From: Bordetella holmesii ATCC 51541
GTDB taxonomy: Bacteria; Pseudomonadota; Gammaproteobacteria; Burkholderiales; Burkholderiaceae_B
Reading direction: 5' to 3'
NCBI GenBank assembly: GCA_000612485.1
Contig: CP007494.1
Coordinates: 2,976,001-3,040,000, forward strand
Length of the DNA stretch: 64,000 nucleotides
Shown: positions 54,744 through 64,000 of the stretch, one piece after another
Layout: the number at the start of each line of letters is the position of its first letter
Numbering within the stretch: position 1 is the stretch's first letter
Made by a program: the position numbers and the translations under genes
Notes under the pieces: model-generated
What the model was told of the DNA's origin: nothing
Seen by the model: only the letters and a program-made list of their open reading frames with translations
The model's database searches: none

Positions 54744-55955
54744 TCAGGCCTGGACGTTGCCTTGCGCAAAGCGGCCCGCGATCTCGGCTATCAGCCGGCG
54801 GGCGGCATCCAACTTGGGTGCGGCCGGCAACGGATGCGCGCCCAGGGCATCGAACAGCACCAGTTCGGTCGTATCCGCATCCATCACTTTATGCGCCAGA
54901 TTACCCACCAATAGAGGGATGCCCTTGCGCTGGCGCTTGGCCTCGGCGTGCTCCGACAGTTTCTCGGTTTCGGCCGCGAAACCGACGCACCATGGGCCCT
55001 TGGGCAAACGCGCGACTTCGGCCAGGATGTCAGGATTGGGTTCGAACTCCATGCGGGGCTGACCGCCACCCTCGCTGTCCTTCTTGAGCTTTTGGTTGGC
55101 GGGATTCTTGACGCGCCAGTCTGCGACGGCCGCCACAGCCACAAAAATATCCGCGTCGTGAGCGTGAGCCATGACGGCGTCGTACATCTGTTGCGCGGTC
55201 ATGACTTGTATGGCCATCACGCCACGCGGTACCAGCAACGCGGTCGCGCCGGTCACCAGCGTGACACGTGCCCCCGCTTCGTGGGCGGCGCGCGCCAATG
55301 CATAGCCGGTTTTGCCCGAGGAGCGGTTGGTCAGCACACGAACCGGATCGACCGGCTCGGAGGTCGGGCCCGCCGTCAACAGCAGATGGCGCCCGGCCAA
55401 CAACTTGGGTTGAAAAAATGCAATCAGATCCGCAAGGATTTCGTGTGGCTCGAGCATGCGCCCCGAACCTGTTTCGCCACAGGCTTGTTCGCCAGCCGCA
55501 GGTCCGAGCAGGGTAACGCCGTCGGCCTGCAGTTGGGCCACATTGCGCTGGGTCGCCGGATTGGACCACATCTCTCGGTTCATGGCAGGCGCCACCAGCA
55601 AAGGGCAGGCCCGAGCTACGCACAGCGTCGAGAGCAGGTCGTCGGCCAGACCATGAGCCAGCTTGGCCATGAAATCGGTGCTCGCCGGCGCGATCAGTAC
55701 CGCATCGGCGCCGCGGGTCAGATCGATGTGCGCCATATTGTTGGGCACACGCGCATCCCAGGCGTCGACAAAGACCGGGCGGCCTGACAGTGCCTGCATG
55801 GTCGTGGGGGTGATGAAATGCGTCGCTGCTTCGGTCATGACGACATCGACCGTGGCTCCCTGCTCGGTCAGACGGCGCACGAGCTCGGCGATCTTGTAGC
55901 AGGCAATGCCTCCAGTCATTCCGAGGACAATGCGTTTGCGGGCGAGATCAAGCAT
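54744..55955 (-). CDS. coaBC: Bifunctional phosphopantothenoylcysteine decarboxylase/ligase
   Basis: CoaBC makes 4'-phosphopantetheine in CoA synthesis. The 403 residues form an N-terminal flavin decarboxylase (LGMTGGIACYKIAELVRRL; active-site APAMNREMWSNPATQ) and a C-terminal CTP ligase (LTAGPTSEPVDPVRVLTNRS, VAAVADWRVKN). Frame intact. It is upstream of, and close to, the truncated nucleoside-recognition gene tail. Confidence 0.95.
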   Translation of the reverse strand: MLDLARKRIVLGMTGGIACYKIAELVRRLTEQGATVDVVMTEAATHFITPTTMQALSGRPVFVDAWDARVPNNMAHIDLTRGADAVLIAPASTDFMAKLAHGLADDLLSTLCVARACPLLVAPAMNREMWSNPATQRNVAQLQADGVTLLGPAAGEQACGETGSGRMLEPHEILADLIAFFQPKLLAGRHLLLTAGPTSEPVDPVRVLTNRSSGKTGYALARAAHEAGARVTLVTGATALLVPRGVMAIQVMTAQQMYDAVMAHAHDADIFVAVAAVADWRVKNPANQKLKKDSEGGGQPRMEFEPNPDILAEVARLPKGPWCVGFAAETEKLSEHAEAKRQRKGIPLLVGNLAHKVMDADTTELVLFDALGAHPLPAAPKLDAARRLIAEIAGRFAQGNVQA

Positions 55956-56015
55956 GGTGGCTATGCGGCGCAGGCGCCGCTTTCCTGTTGGTCGATGGAA
56001 CGGATTGTAGGCCGA

Positions 56016-56531
56016 TCAGGCGCCGGCAGACGTTTTCGGCTTGGCACGGCCGCGCAGCAGTTCGTCGAGCACCAGCAGCACGGCGCCGCAGGTAATGGCG
56101 ACGTCGGCAATGTTGAAGGCAGGGTAATACCAATCCTTCCAGTAGAACAGCAGGAAGTCCACCACATGCCCGTAGATCAAGCGATCGATCACGTTGCCCA
56201 GTGCGCCGCCCATGATGAGGATGAGCGCTGCACGAAAGCGAGGCTGTCCCGGAGAGCGGCACAACAACCAGACAATCACGCCTGCCGCGACAAGTCCCAG
56301 CAACGTGAAGAACCAGCGTTGCCAGCCTTGCTGCGCGGCCAGAAAACTGAACGCCGCGCCGCGGTTGTACAGCAGGGTGAAGTCGAAAAACGGCAGCACG
56401 TTGACACGCTCGCCAAAGGAAAATGCAGTATTGAAGTAGACCTTGGTGACCTGATCGATCACGATGATCAACAGGGCCAGCGCCAGGGCGCCGCCCAGTT
56501 TTCCCCGGACCTTCGGCGAGGCTTGCGTCAT
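56016..56531 (-). CDS. lspA: Lipoprotein signal peptidase (signal peptidase II)
   Basis: This inner-membrane aspartyl protease removes prolipoprotein signal peptides. The 171 residues have four transmembrane segments and the catalytic aspartates D116 (GNVIDRLIYGHVVDF) and D143 (FNIADVAI). Its ATG at 56531 overlaps the ileS stop region, as in the usual ribF-ileS-lspA operon. Confidence 0.95.
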   Translation of the reverse strand: MTQASPKVRGKLGGALALALLIIVIDQVTKVYFNTAFSFGERVNVLPFFDFTLLYNRGAAFSFLAAQQGWQRWFFTLLGLVAAGVIVWLLCRSPGQPRFRAALILIMGGALGNVIDRLIYGHVVDFLLFYWKDWYYPAFNIADVAITCGAVLLVLDELLRGRAKPKTSAGA

Positions 56532-56533
56532 GC

Positions 56534-59395
56534 TCAGGCCTTCTCGCGCGTTTCGCCCGCGCCAAAGAGATTGGATACGCAGCGGCCGCAGATCTCGGGA
56601 TGATTGGCGTCCTGTCCGACATCGCTGCGCCAGTGCCAGCAGCGTTCGCACTTCTTGTTGCCGGAGGGGGCGATTTCGATGGTGAGTTCGCCGTCTCGGG
56701 CGTGCACGGTGGCACGCGAAACAATCAGCACGAAACGCAGATCATCGCCCAGGCTGGCCAGCAGTTCGTGATCTTGGCCTTGTGCGTAAAGGTCGACTTC
56801 GGCCTGCAAAGAGGAGCCGATCAGGCCTTCGCTGCGAACGTCTTCTAGCTTGCGCAGCACGTCAGCGCGGATGGCGCGCAGGCGGGTCCAGCGGCCCGTT
56901 AGCGCTTCGGCGTCGGCGTAGGGCGGCAGCTGATGGTAGACCTCGGTCAGAATTGTCAGGCGTGCCGCGTCGGCCTGGTGCTTGAGAGCCGATCCCACCA
57001 AGACGGTCCAGGCCTCTTCCGCCGTGAAGGTCAGGATAGGAGCCATCAGCTTGAGCAGTGTCTGCGTGATCTCCAGCAATGCGGTCTGTGCGCTGCGACG
57101 TGCGTGACTGTCCGGGGCGCTGGTATAGAGACGATCCTTCAGGATGTCCAGATAGAAAGCGCCGAGGTCTTCGGAGCAGAACGTCTGCAGCCGGGAAACT
57201 GCCGGGTGGAAGTCGTAGCGCTCGTAATTGGCCAATACCTCGCTCTGCATCTGTGCCGTCATGGCCAGCGCATAGCGGTCGATCTCGAGCAGGTCGCCAA
57301 AATCGACGGCCTGATTGACCCCGTCGAAATCAGCCACGTTGGCCAGCAGGAAACGCAAAGTATTGCGGATGCGGCGATAGCCTTCGACCACACGTTTGAG
57401 AATCTCGTCGGATATGGACAACTCGCCCGAGTAGTCGGTCGAGGCCACCCAGAGGCGCAGAATCTCGGCACCCAGCGAATCGGAGACTTTCTGCGGCGCG
57501 ATTACATTGCCAACCGATTTGCTCATCTTGCGACCCTGGCCGTCCACCACGAAACCGTGGGTGAGCAGGCCTTTGTAGGGCGGCTGGCCGTAAAGCATGC
57601 AACCGGTCAACAGCGAAGAGTGAAACCAGCCGCGGTGCTGGTCGCTGCCTTCAAGATAAAGATCGGCAGGCCAGGCAAGTTGCTCGCCATGCGAACCAGC
57701 CAGGGCATGGTCTTTGCCACCGAGTACGGTGGCGTGGGTGCTGCCCGAGTCAAACCACACATCCAGGGTGTCGCGATTCTTTTCGTAGCTGTCGGCTTCA
57801 TCGCCCAGCAGATCGCGCGGATCCAGCGACTGCCAGGCTTCGATGCCGCCTTTCTCGACGCGTTTGGCGACTTCTTCGAGCAATTCCACCGTGCGAGGGT
57901 GGAGTTCACCGGTTTCCTTGTGTACGAAGAACGCCATCGGCACGCCCCATTGACGCTGCCGCGACAGTGTCCAGTCGGGGCGATTGGCGATCATGGAGTG
58001 CAGGCGGGCCCGGCCCCAGGCCGGGTAGAAGGCGGTGGCCTCGATGCCGGCAAGCGCGCTTTCACGCAATGTGGGGCCGCCGTCAGCCGGAGTGACATCC
58101 ATGCCAGCAAACCATTGGCTCGTGGCGCGATAGATGACCGGCGTTTTATGACGCCAGCAGTGCATATAGCTGTGCGACAGCTTTTGCACATGCATGAGCG
58201 AACCCGCCAGTTTCAGGGCTTCGACGATCTTGGGGTTGGCCTCCCAGATTGTCAGCCCGCCAAATAGCGGCAGAGTGGAAGCGAACTTGCCATCGCCCAT
58301 GACCGGGCTGAGGATGTCGGCATCGACCAGACCATGCGCTTTGCATGAGACAAAGTCTTCGATGCCGTAGGCCGGAGCCGAGTGCACGACGCCGGTGCCG
58401 GCGTCCAAGGTGACGTAGTCGCCCAGATAGATGGGGGAGGTGCGGTCGTAGCCTTCGGCGGCATTGGCCAGTGGATGCGCAAAACGCAGGCCGGCCAGGG
58501 CCTCGCCGGGTGCCGTGGCAATGATTTCGCCTTCCAGCCCCCAGGATTGCAGGCAGGCTTCGACCCGCTCTTTGGCGATTAGTACCAGTGGACCGTGAAC
58601 CGGCGTAGGCGACACGCGCACCAGAGCGTAGGCGATCTCGGGATGGACATTGAGAGCCTGATTCGACGGAATGGTCCACGGCGTCGTGGTCCAGATGACG
58701 ACTGCGCCATCGTCCACGCTGTCCAGCCCGAAGGCACGGGCCAGCCCGGGCTTGTCAATGAAGGGGAAGGCGACGTCCACGGCCGGGTCGACGCGATCGG
58801 CGTACTCGACCTCGGCTTCGGCCAGCGCCGAGCCGCAGTCGAAACACCAGTTCACGGGCTTGAGACCGCGAAACACGTAGCCCTTCTCGAGGATGCGCGC
58901 CAGCACCCGGATCTCATCGGCCTCATTTCTGAAGTTCATGGTGAGATAAGGGTTGTCCCAGTCGCCCAGCACGCCCAGACGCTTGAAGTCCTTGCGCTGG
59001 CGGTCCAGTTGTTCGTGCGCATAGGCGCGAGCCTTGGCCTGGACTTCGGTAACCGGAAGGTTCTTGCCGTATTTTTTCTCGATCTGAATCTCGATCGGCA
59101 TGCCGTGGCAGTCCCAGCCCGGCACATAAGGCGCATCAAAGCCGGCCATGTTGCGGCTCTTGACGATGATGTCCTTCAGAATCTTGTTGACCGCGTGCCC
59201 GATATGAATGTCGCCATTGGCATATGGCGGGCCGTCGTGCAGAACGAACAGCGGCCGGCCCTTGCTGGCGGCACGTATGGCCTGATAGACGCGGTTTTCC
59301 TCCCATTGTTGCACCCAGCCAGGCTCGCGCTTGGCAAGGTCGCCCCGCATGGGGAAAGAGGTATCGGGCAGGTTGAGGGTCTTTTTATAGTCCAT
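56534..59395 (-). CDS. ileS: Isoleucyl-tRNA synthetase
   Basis: This class I synthetase has the HIGH motif ([15 protein letters not shown]), the editing domain ([14 protein letters not shown]), KMSKS ([12 protein letters not shown]) and a C-terminal zinc finger (CERCWHW ... [10 protein letters not shown]). The start [18 protein letters not shown] at 59395 gives 953 residues; an upstream in-frame start at 59413 overlaps ribF. It is the central gene of the ribF-ileS-lspA operon. Confidence 0.96.
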   Translation of the reverse strand: MDYKKTLNLPDTSFPMRGDLAKREPGWVQQWEENRVYQAIRAASKGRPLFVLHDGPPYANGDIHIGHAVNKILKDIIVKSRNMAGFDAPYVPGWDCHGMPIEIQIEKKYGKNLPVTEVQAKARAYAHEQLDRQRKDFKRLGVLGDWDNPYLTMNFRNEADEIRVLARILEKGYVFRGLKPVNWCFDCGSALAEAEVEYADRVDPAVDVAFPFIDKPGLARAFGLDSVDDGAVVIWTTTPWTIPSNQALNVHPEIAYALVRVSPTPVHGPLVLIAKERVEACLQSWGLEGEIIATAPGEALAGLRFAHPLANAAEGYDRTSPIYLGDYVTLDAGTGVVHSAPAYGIEDFVSCKAHGLVDADILSPVMGDGKFASTLPLFGGLTIWEANPKIVEALKLAGSLMHVQKLSHSYMHCWRHKTPVIYRATSQWFAGMDVTPADGGPTLRESALAGIEATAFYPAWGRARLHSMIANRPDWTLSRQRQWGVPMAFFVHKETGELHPRTVELLEEVAKRVEKGGIEAWQSLDPRDLLGDEADSYEKNRDTLDVWFDSGSTHATVLGGKDHALAGSHGEQLAWPADLYLEGSDQHRGWFHSSLLTGCMLYGQPPYKGLLTHGFVVDGQGRKMSKSVGNVIAPQKVSDSLGAEILRLWVASTDYSGELSISDEILKRVVEGYRRIRNTLRFLLANVADFDGVNQAVDFGDLLEIDRYALAMTAQMQSEVLANYERYDFHPAVSRLQTFCSEDLGAFYLDILKDRLYTSAPDSHARRSAQTALLEITQTLLKLMAPILTFTAEEAWTVLVGSALKHQADAARLTILTEVYHQLPPYADAEALTGRWTRLRAIRADVLRKLEDVRSEGLIGSSLQAEVDLYAQGQDHELLASLGDDLRFVLIVSRATVHARDGELTIEIAPSGNKKCERCWHWRSDVGQDANHPEICGRCVSNLFGAGETREKA

Positions 59396-60350
59396 GAACG
59401 GCAAAATAGGCACGCGCGTTTCGCGCGTCTTCGGCGATGGCGGCAGTCAGGGAAGGGAGGTCGGAAAACTTTTCTTCATCCCGCAGTTTGTGCAGGAATT
59501 CGACGTTTATGAGTTTACCGTAAGCGTCGAGGCTCTCGTCGAGCAAGTGAACTTCAAGCAAAACCCGGCCGGCGTCTTCGACGCTGGGGCGTACCCCCAG
59601 ACTGGCAACGGCGGCCATGGGCTGCGGGCCCAGGCCTTGGACGCGCACCACGTAAATGCCTGAGCGGGCCGCACAACGAGGCGCTACGCGCAGATTCATG
59701 GTGGGAAAGCCCAGTTGCCGCCCCAGTTTGCGGCCGTGGATCACATGGCCGCTGATATGGAAGGGATGGCCAAGCAAGTGTTCAGCGCGCGCCAGGTCGC
59801 CCACCGCGAGCGCGGTGCGCACTTCCGAGCTGGAGATGCGGTGGCCATGGCTGTTCGTCACGTCGGCCAGGGTGGCCACCTCAAAGCCGTGTGCCAGACC
59901 TGCCTCGCGCAAGAGGTCGATATCGCCGCTGCGCTTATGACCGAAGCGGAAGTCTTCGCCTACCAGTAGCCAGCGTGTCTGCAGGCCATCGACCAGCAGA
60001 TCTTCGATGAACGCGTTGGCCGACATTTCGGCCAGACGAGCGTCGAACGGCTCGATCAGCACCTGCTCGATGCCCGCGCACGCCAGCGAGGCCACCTTGT
60101 CGCGCAGGCCGCTGATGCGGGTGGGGGAGAGCTCCGGACGCTGATGCCGTTGCGCGAAATACTCGCGCGGATGCGGCTCGAACGTCATTACCGCAGGCGT
60201 CAAACCGCGAGTTTGCGCGGCTTCGCGGACTCGGGCGAGGATGGCCTGATGGCCCCGGTGCACCCCATCGAAGTTGCCGATGGTCAGGGCACAGGGGGGG
60301 CGCTGCCCAGGGGGCGGCAGGTGGTGGTGGATGCGCAGCAATGGTTTCAC
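59385..60350 (-). CDS. ribF: Bifunctional riboflavin kinase/FMN adenylyltransferase
   Basis: RibF makes FMN and FAD from riboflavin. The N-terminal FAD synthetase domain ([20 protein letters not shown]) and the C-terminal riboflavin kinase domain ([20 protein letters not shown]) are both present. I chose the GTG at 60350 ([11 protein letters not shown] start, family-like), giving 321 residues; the frame extends 63 bp further upstream. Its last bases overlap the ileS start region. Confidence 0.92.
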   Translation of the reverse strand: MKPLLRIHHHLPPPGQRPPCALTIGNFDGVHRGHQAILARVREAAQTRGLTPAVMTFEPHPREYFAQRHQRPELSPTRISGLRDKVASLACAGIEQVLIEPFDARLAEMSANAFIEDLLVDGLQTRWLLVGEDFRFGHKRSGDIDLLREAGLAHGFEVATLADVTNSHGHRISSSEVRTALAVGDLARAEHLLGHPFHISGHVIHGRKLGRQLGFPTMNLRVAPRCAARSGIYVVRVQGLGPQPMAAVASLGVRPSVEDAGRVLLEVHLLDESLDAYGKLINVEFLHKLRDEEKFSDLPSLTAAIAEDARNARAYFAVHGL

Positions 60351-60398
60351 GTCCAAGAGTTTACAATTTTGGGTTGGCTCGCTTTGGAATTTCTTATC

Positions 60399-61067
60399 TT
60401 GTCCCCAACCCAATCGACTCCGTGCCGCTTTGTCATCCTGATTTCAGGGCGCGGCAGCAATATGCAATCGCTGGTGCAAAGCTGCGAGGAACAGGCATGG
60501 CCGGCGCAAGTGGCTGCGGTGATCGCCAGTCGTCCGGACGCTGCAGGCCTGGAATGGGCCGCCGGGTAGGGCATTCCCACCGCGGCCCTGTTCCATAAAG
60601 AGTTTCCGAGCCGCGAGGCCTTTGACACGGCATTGGCGCAGGTCATTGACCAATACCAACCGGATTATGTGCTCCTGGCCGGTTTCATGCGTGTGCTCAC
60701 GCCGGGGTTTGTCAATCATTACGCCGGGCGGCTGGTGAACATTCATCCCTCGCTGCTGCCGGCGTTTCCGGGCTTGCATACGCACGCGCAGGCGCTGGCC
60801 ACCGGCGTCCGCGTCCATGGTTGTACCGTGCATTTCGTCACGCCGATGCTGGATCATGGACCCATCATTGCCCAGGGCTGTGTGCCGGTCCTGGCTGGCG
60901 ACACACCCGAGGCGCTGGCCGGGCGGGTGCTTGACGTAGAACACGTGGTTTATCCGGCGGCGGCTCGCTGGTTGGCCGAGCGGCGTGTCAGTCTGACCGC
61001 CGATCACCGCGTCGAGGTCGAGGGCGACCCGGCGCGACTGTTTACCTGGCCGTCAGTCGCCCGATGA
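60399..61067 (+). pseudogene. purN: purN, phosphoribosylglycinamide formyltransferase, nonsense
   Basis: PurN transfers formyl from 10-formyl-THF to GAR in purine synthesis. The N-terminus (FVILISGRGSNMQSLVQSCE) and the rest (VNIHPSLLPAFPGLHTHAQA; GCTVHFVTPMLDHGPIIAQG) are in one frame but separated by TAG at 60567-60569, likely from a CAG. The start is also odd: no ATG or GTG is in frame before the conserved part, only a TTG at 60399, so the 5' end may be damaged too. Confidence 0.85.
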
Positions 61068-61106
61068 GGCGCGGCGGTCCAAACGGGGATTTCCCCAGGA
61101 ATCATC

Positions 61107-62840
61107 ATGAATAAGAACTCGAACTCGCGCCAATCCACCGGCAGGCCCGCAAGGCCCGACCCGGCACGGCCTGCTGGCAGCCGTCCCGCCGAGCGTGGCG
61201 ACGCCCGTCCACGGCGCTCGGTAGCGGCCTTTCGCATCGAGCAGGTCCAGCGCGTGCTGGGCGAGGTCTTGCAATGGACCAGCCCGGCCGATGCCGTGCT
61301 GTCGCATTGGTTGCGCGCTAACCCGGCGCTGGGAGGGCGAGACCGGGCCGAGTTGGCCGAAGGGGTCTATGACGTTGTGCGCAATCTGCGCCACTACCGG
61401 CAACTGGCCGAAAGTGGCGTAGGCAACGCGACCCGCCGCTTGGCCATTCTCGGTCTGGCGGCCACGCGCGGGGTGGAGTGGCTGAAGGACGCCCTGGATC
61501 CCGGCGAAGCCGACTGGGTCGCGCGCGTGGACCAAGTCGACCCGTCCGCGTTGCCGCGGGCCGTGCGCTACAGCCTTCCCGATTGGCTGGAAGAGCGCCT
61601 GGGCAAGCTGCCGCAACCGGAATCGCTCATGCAGTCGTTGCAGCAGCCCGCTCAGCTCGACGTGCGATCCAACCCCCTGAAGATCGAACGCGATGCGTTG
61701 CTGGCCAAGTTGCGCGAGGGTCCGGCCGGCCGTTATGACCCGCAACCTATGCGCTACTCTCCCTGGGGTATCCGTTTCAAGGGCCATCCTCCAATCAACC
61801 GTTGGCCCGAGTTCGAAAGCGGACAGGTAGAGGTGCAGGACGAAGGCAGCCAATTGCTGGCCTTGCTGGTCGGCCCGCGGCGCAGCGAAATGATTATCGA
61901 CTTCTGCGCCGGCGCTGGCGGCAAGGCGTTGCTGCTGGGGGCATTGATGCGCTCGACGGGCCGCCTGTATGCATTCGATGTCTCGGCCGCGCGTCTGGCC
62001 AAAGCCAAGCCGCGCTTTGCGCGCAGCGGCCTGTCCAATGTGGTGCCCGTGGCCATTGATAGCGAGAACGACTCCCGGGTCAAGCGCCTGGCAGGCAAGG
62101 CTCAGCGCGTACTCGTGGATGCGCCTTGCACCGGCATAGGGACGTTGCGGCGCAACCCCGATCTGAAGTGGCGGCAGCAGCCCCAGTCGCTGGGCGAATT
62201 GTGCGAGCTGCAATATCGCATCCTGAAGAGCGCAGCGCGGTGTGTGGCGCCGGGTGGGCGCCTGGTCTACGCGACATGCAGCCTGTTGCCGGAAGAAAAC
62301 GGCGATCAGGCCGACCGCTTCCTGGCCGAACATCCCGATTTCGAACGCCTGGACGCGGCCGCGCTGTTGCATAACCGCTGCGACAACCTGGAGCTGGAAG
62401 GCCCTTACGTCCAGTTGCGCCCCGATCTGCACGGCACCGATGGCTTTTTCGCTGCCGTCTTCGAGCGCAAAAAGGCCGTCCGTCACACCGCCGAGGCAAA
62501 ACAAGAGGCCGTCGAGCCGGCTGCCACCGAGCACGTGCCCCCTCCGACCAGGTTCAGGCTGTCGAAGAGGTCAAGGATTAAAGGCTCACGGCAGGACCAC
62601 GATGTTCGCGCTTCCGGTTTCGGGGGCGCGGTCGCGTGCCTGATAACGCACGGTCCAGGTGACGGTATCACGGCCCGTTTTGTCGGCCTTGTAGATGATT
62701 TGGGATACTGGCGTGGCGATATAACCACACCCGCCGCTGCCACCCGTATTGCCCTGGCTGCTAACGACGGTGGCCGCCCCCAGTGTGGGCGGCTGCGTCA
62801 GTTGCAGGCGAGGAGCGGCCAGCGCCAGGCAACCTCTTAG
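61107..62840 (+). CDS. RsmB/Sun-type RNA m5C methyltransferase, altered C-terminus
   Basis: This SAM-dependent rRNA cytosine-C5 methyltransferase family member carries GQVEVQDEGSQLLALLVGP and SAM-site IDFCAGAGGKALLLGA, with catalytic cysteines in VDAPCTGIGTLRRNPDLKW and YATCSLLPEENGD. The conserved part ends near 62545. There the frame CCCCCTCCGACC appears one base short: the other frame would end at 62581 with DQVQAVEEVKD and stop. As sequenced, about 95 extra residues are read antisense through the next gene. The core is complete, so activity may persist. Confidence 0.85.
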   Translation: MNKNSNSRQSTGRPARPDPARPAGSRPAERGDARPRRSVAAFRIEQVQRVLGEVLQWTSPADAVLSHWLRANPALGGRDRAELAEGVYDVVRNLRHYRQLAESGVGNATRRLAILGLAATRGVEWLKDALDPGEADWVARVDQVDPSALPRAVRYSLPDWLEERLGKLPQPESLMQSLQQPAQLDVRSNPLKIERDALLAKLREGPAGRYDPQPMRYSPWGIRFKGHPPINRWPEFESGQVEVQDEGSQLLALLVGPRRSEMIIDFCAGAGGKALLLGALMRSTGRLYAFDVSAARLAKAKPRFARSGLSNVVPVAIDSENDSRVKRLAGKAQRVLVDAPCTGIGTLRRNPDLKWRQQPQSLGELCELQYRILKSAARCVAPGGRLVYATCSLLPEENGDQADRFLAEHPDFERLDAAALLHNRCDNLELEGPYVQLRPDLHGTDGFFAAVFERKKAVRHTAEAKQEAVEPAATEHVPPPTRFRLSKRSRIKGSRQDHDVRASGFGGAVACLITHGPGDGITARFVGLVDDLGYWRGDITTPAAATRIALAANDGGRPQCGRLRQLQARSGQRQATS

Positions 62841-62951
62841 CTCGTAAAAGCTGGCCAGCACGACGGTCTGGCCCGGCTTTAAAGAAACAGGGGCAGGCGT
62901 GGCTGCCAACGGAGTGCACGCAAGCAGAGAGACGGCGAATAGGCGTAACAT
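62586..62951 (-). CDS. Small exported protein of unknown function
   Basis: This 121-residue protein has a signal peptide (MLRLFAVSLLACTPLAATPA) and a compact body with few cysteines (GCLALAAPRLQLTQPP; GNTGGSGGCGYIATPV), possibly one disulphide. The C-terminal part (YKADKTGRDTVTWTVRYQA) looks like a beta-sandwich of exported bacterial proteins. I recognise no named family. A second ATG 42 bp upstream is less likely. It is convergent with the RsmB-type gene. Confidence 0.65.
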   Translation of the reverse strand: MLRLFAVSLLACTPLAATPAPVSLKPGQTVVLASFYELRGCLALAAPRLQLTQPPTLGAATVVSSQGNTGGSGGCGYIATPVSQIIYKADKTGRDTVTWTVRYQARDRAPETGSANIVVLP

Positions 62952-63063
62952 GGGTCGGGCCTGTCGGGCCGAACTAAGGGGAAGACACAACATATTGTGC
63001 CACCCCCTTTGTAGCAAAATGTTGGATCGCTCTGTTGGGCGGCAAATACACCCCCAAATTAGA

Positions 63064-63137
63064 GGTTCATCGCGGAATAGCGTGGAGCCGTGCTTGATTG
63101 CCGTTACGCTTGATCCTTGATTTTTCAAGGATCAAGG
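63064..63137 (+). mobile_element. IS1001-type left-end stub, 74 bp
   Basis: It is identical to the first 74 bases of the complete copy at 20223, including the inverted repeat and the 12-bp hairpin. It is cut where an IS407-group element begins. Confidence 0.92.
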
Positions 63138-63191
63138 TGACCTGCTCCCCGTGATTAGTACGAAATCGATGTAGAGTCCGTTCCCAAAGGA

Positions 63192-63458
63192 ATGGCAATG
63201 AAGAAACGATTTACGGAAGAGCAAATCATCGGCGTGCTCAAGGAAGCCGATGCAGGTGCCAAGCCCGCAGAGTTGTGCCGCAAGCACGGAATCTCCGAGG
63301 CAACGTACTACAACTGGAAGGCGAAGTTCGGTGGCATGACGGTGTCGGACGCTCAGAGGCTCAAGGAGCTGGAGCAGGAGAACAACAAGCTCAAGAAGCT
63401 GTTGGCCGAGTCGATGCTGGACAAGGCGGCGCTTCAGGATCTGCTAAGCCGAAAGTAG
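63192..63458 (+). CDS. IS407-group transposase orfA, copy D
   Basis: This 88-residue OrfA is intact and the same protein as in the other copies. Confidence 0.92.
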   Translation: MAMKKRFTEEQIIGVLKEADAGAKPAELCRKHGISEATYYNWKAKFGGMTVSDAQRLKELEQENNKLKKLLAESMLDKAALQDLLSRK

Positions 63459-64000
63459 TCAGCCCGCAGGCCAAACGCGAGGCGGTCAGGACATTAATGA
63501 CCGAGCGCAGCATGGGTGTTACCCGGGCCTGTGGGCTGGTAGGAATTTCGCGGTCGCTGTTTGCCTACGAGAGCACACGCTCAGGCGATGCTGCGCTGAC
63601 CGAGCGCATGAAAGAGATGGCAGTGGAGAAACGACGCTACGGCTATCGGAGGATCCATGTGCTCTTACGTCGCGAAGGCTGGCAAGCAAATCACAAGCGA
63701 ATCTGGCGGCTGTACAGTCTGGCAGGGTTAAGCGTGCGAAAACGAAAGCGTAAGCGAATCGCGGCGACCGAGCGCGTGGTTCGCCCAGCGGCAATCGCGC
63801 CGAATCAGAGTTGGTCAATGGACTTTGTGGCCGACGGCCTAGCCTATGGCCGCCGATTCCGCTGTTTGACTATCGTCGATGACTACACTCGCGAATGCCT
63901 GGCCATCGAGGTCGATACGTCGTTGCCGGGACTGCGTGTTGCCATGGTGCTGCAACGGCTGGCGGAGATGCGTGGCCTGCCGCGATCTATTACCGTGGAC
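63443..64000 (+). CDS. IS407-group transposase orfB, copy D, 3' partial
   Basis: The frame is open to the window end, through the N-terminal region and the first catalytic motifs (SWSMDFVADG; TIVDDYTREC). One change from copy A is visible: MAVEKRRYG instead of MAVAKRRYG. The position of the 2-bp insertion lies just outside the window, so it cannot be judged intact or broken. Confidence 0.85.

Larger units (their letters stand above)
63138..64000 (+). mobile_element. IS407-group element, copy D, runs off the window
   Basis: It begins TGACCTGCTCCCC and continues to the end of the window without the 267-bp deletion of copy C. It abuts the IS1001-type stub, so it inserted in, or recombined with, that element. 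Confidence 0.92.

Noticed and set aside
56933..58267. 444-codon open frame antisense to ileS
   Set aside because: It is opposite catalytic parts of ileS and has no domain or ribosome-binding site.

Overview
The window is high-GC betaproteobacterial chromosome and most likely comes from a Bordetella species. The best single marker is a complete 1306-bp ISL3-family element of the IS1001 type with a 406-residue transposase, 8-bp target duplication and terminal inverted repeats. Together with four copies of one IS407-group element, a further IS3-family element and a very heavy pseudogene load, this points to an IS-expanded, decaying Bordetella, B. holmesii being the closest fit I know. The species call is inference.

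Layout. 1-1.9 kb: 3' end of a tad (Flp pilus) cluster, with tadB broken and tadC intact. 1.7-8.5 kb: housekeeping genes (membrane protein, thrB, dusA, CBS protein, YihY protein, DUF2069 protein, broken selO). 8.6-13.7 kb: a signalling block made of an OmpR-type regulator, a 904-residue histidine kinase carrying degenerate GGDEF and EAL domains, and a catalytically complete EAL phosphodiesterase. 13.7-15.7 kb: aroC and an M48 lipoprotein protease. 15.7-17.5 kb: a LuxR-type regulator split by an IS. 18.1-23.9 kb: leuC-leuD, IS1001-type element, leuB, asd. 24-28.3 kb: fimV followed by frameshifted truA, TRAP solute receptor and trpF. 28.3-31.5 kb: tRNA-Val(GAC), an integrase remnant and a nested IS-in-IS. 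31.5-36 kb: broken TauE and RcnB-like genes, two small unknowns, hemN with an FNR-like box, and a LuxR response regulator. 36-38.9 kb: a structured leader with a terminator, then thrS and infC (AUC start). 39-42.5 kb: broken gshB, then PTS IIA, HPr and Enzyme I. 42.6-48.7 kb: OsmC protein, cyclodeaminase-family enzyme, broken LivK-like receptor, and an ehuBCDA-type importer. 48.8-54.7 kb: dut, DedA protein, broken YbcI-type gene, pepE, Lrp regulator, and a nucleoside-recognition gene split by an IS. 54.7-63 kb: coaBC, lspA, ileS, ribF, broken purN, an RsmB-type methyltransferase with a frameshifted tail, and a small exported protein. 63.1-64 kb: a 74-bp IS1001-type stub abutted by a fourth IS407-group copy that runs off the window.

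The dominant theme is gene decay. I count about fourteen genes with reading-frame damage. Most cases are one-base losses, several of them in or next to runs of G or C; others are single nonsense codons or IS insertions. Several lie in central pathways (trpF, gshB, purN), so base-calling error in homopolymers must be excluded before metabolic conclusions are drawn. No CRISPR array, prophage or rRNA operon was seen. The least-explained items are the degenerate GGDEF/EAL histidine kinase module, the leader RNA before thrS, and the IS407-group copies that share one frameshift yet sit at different loci.
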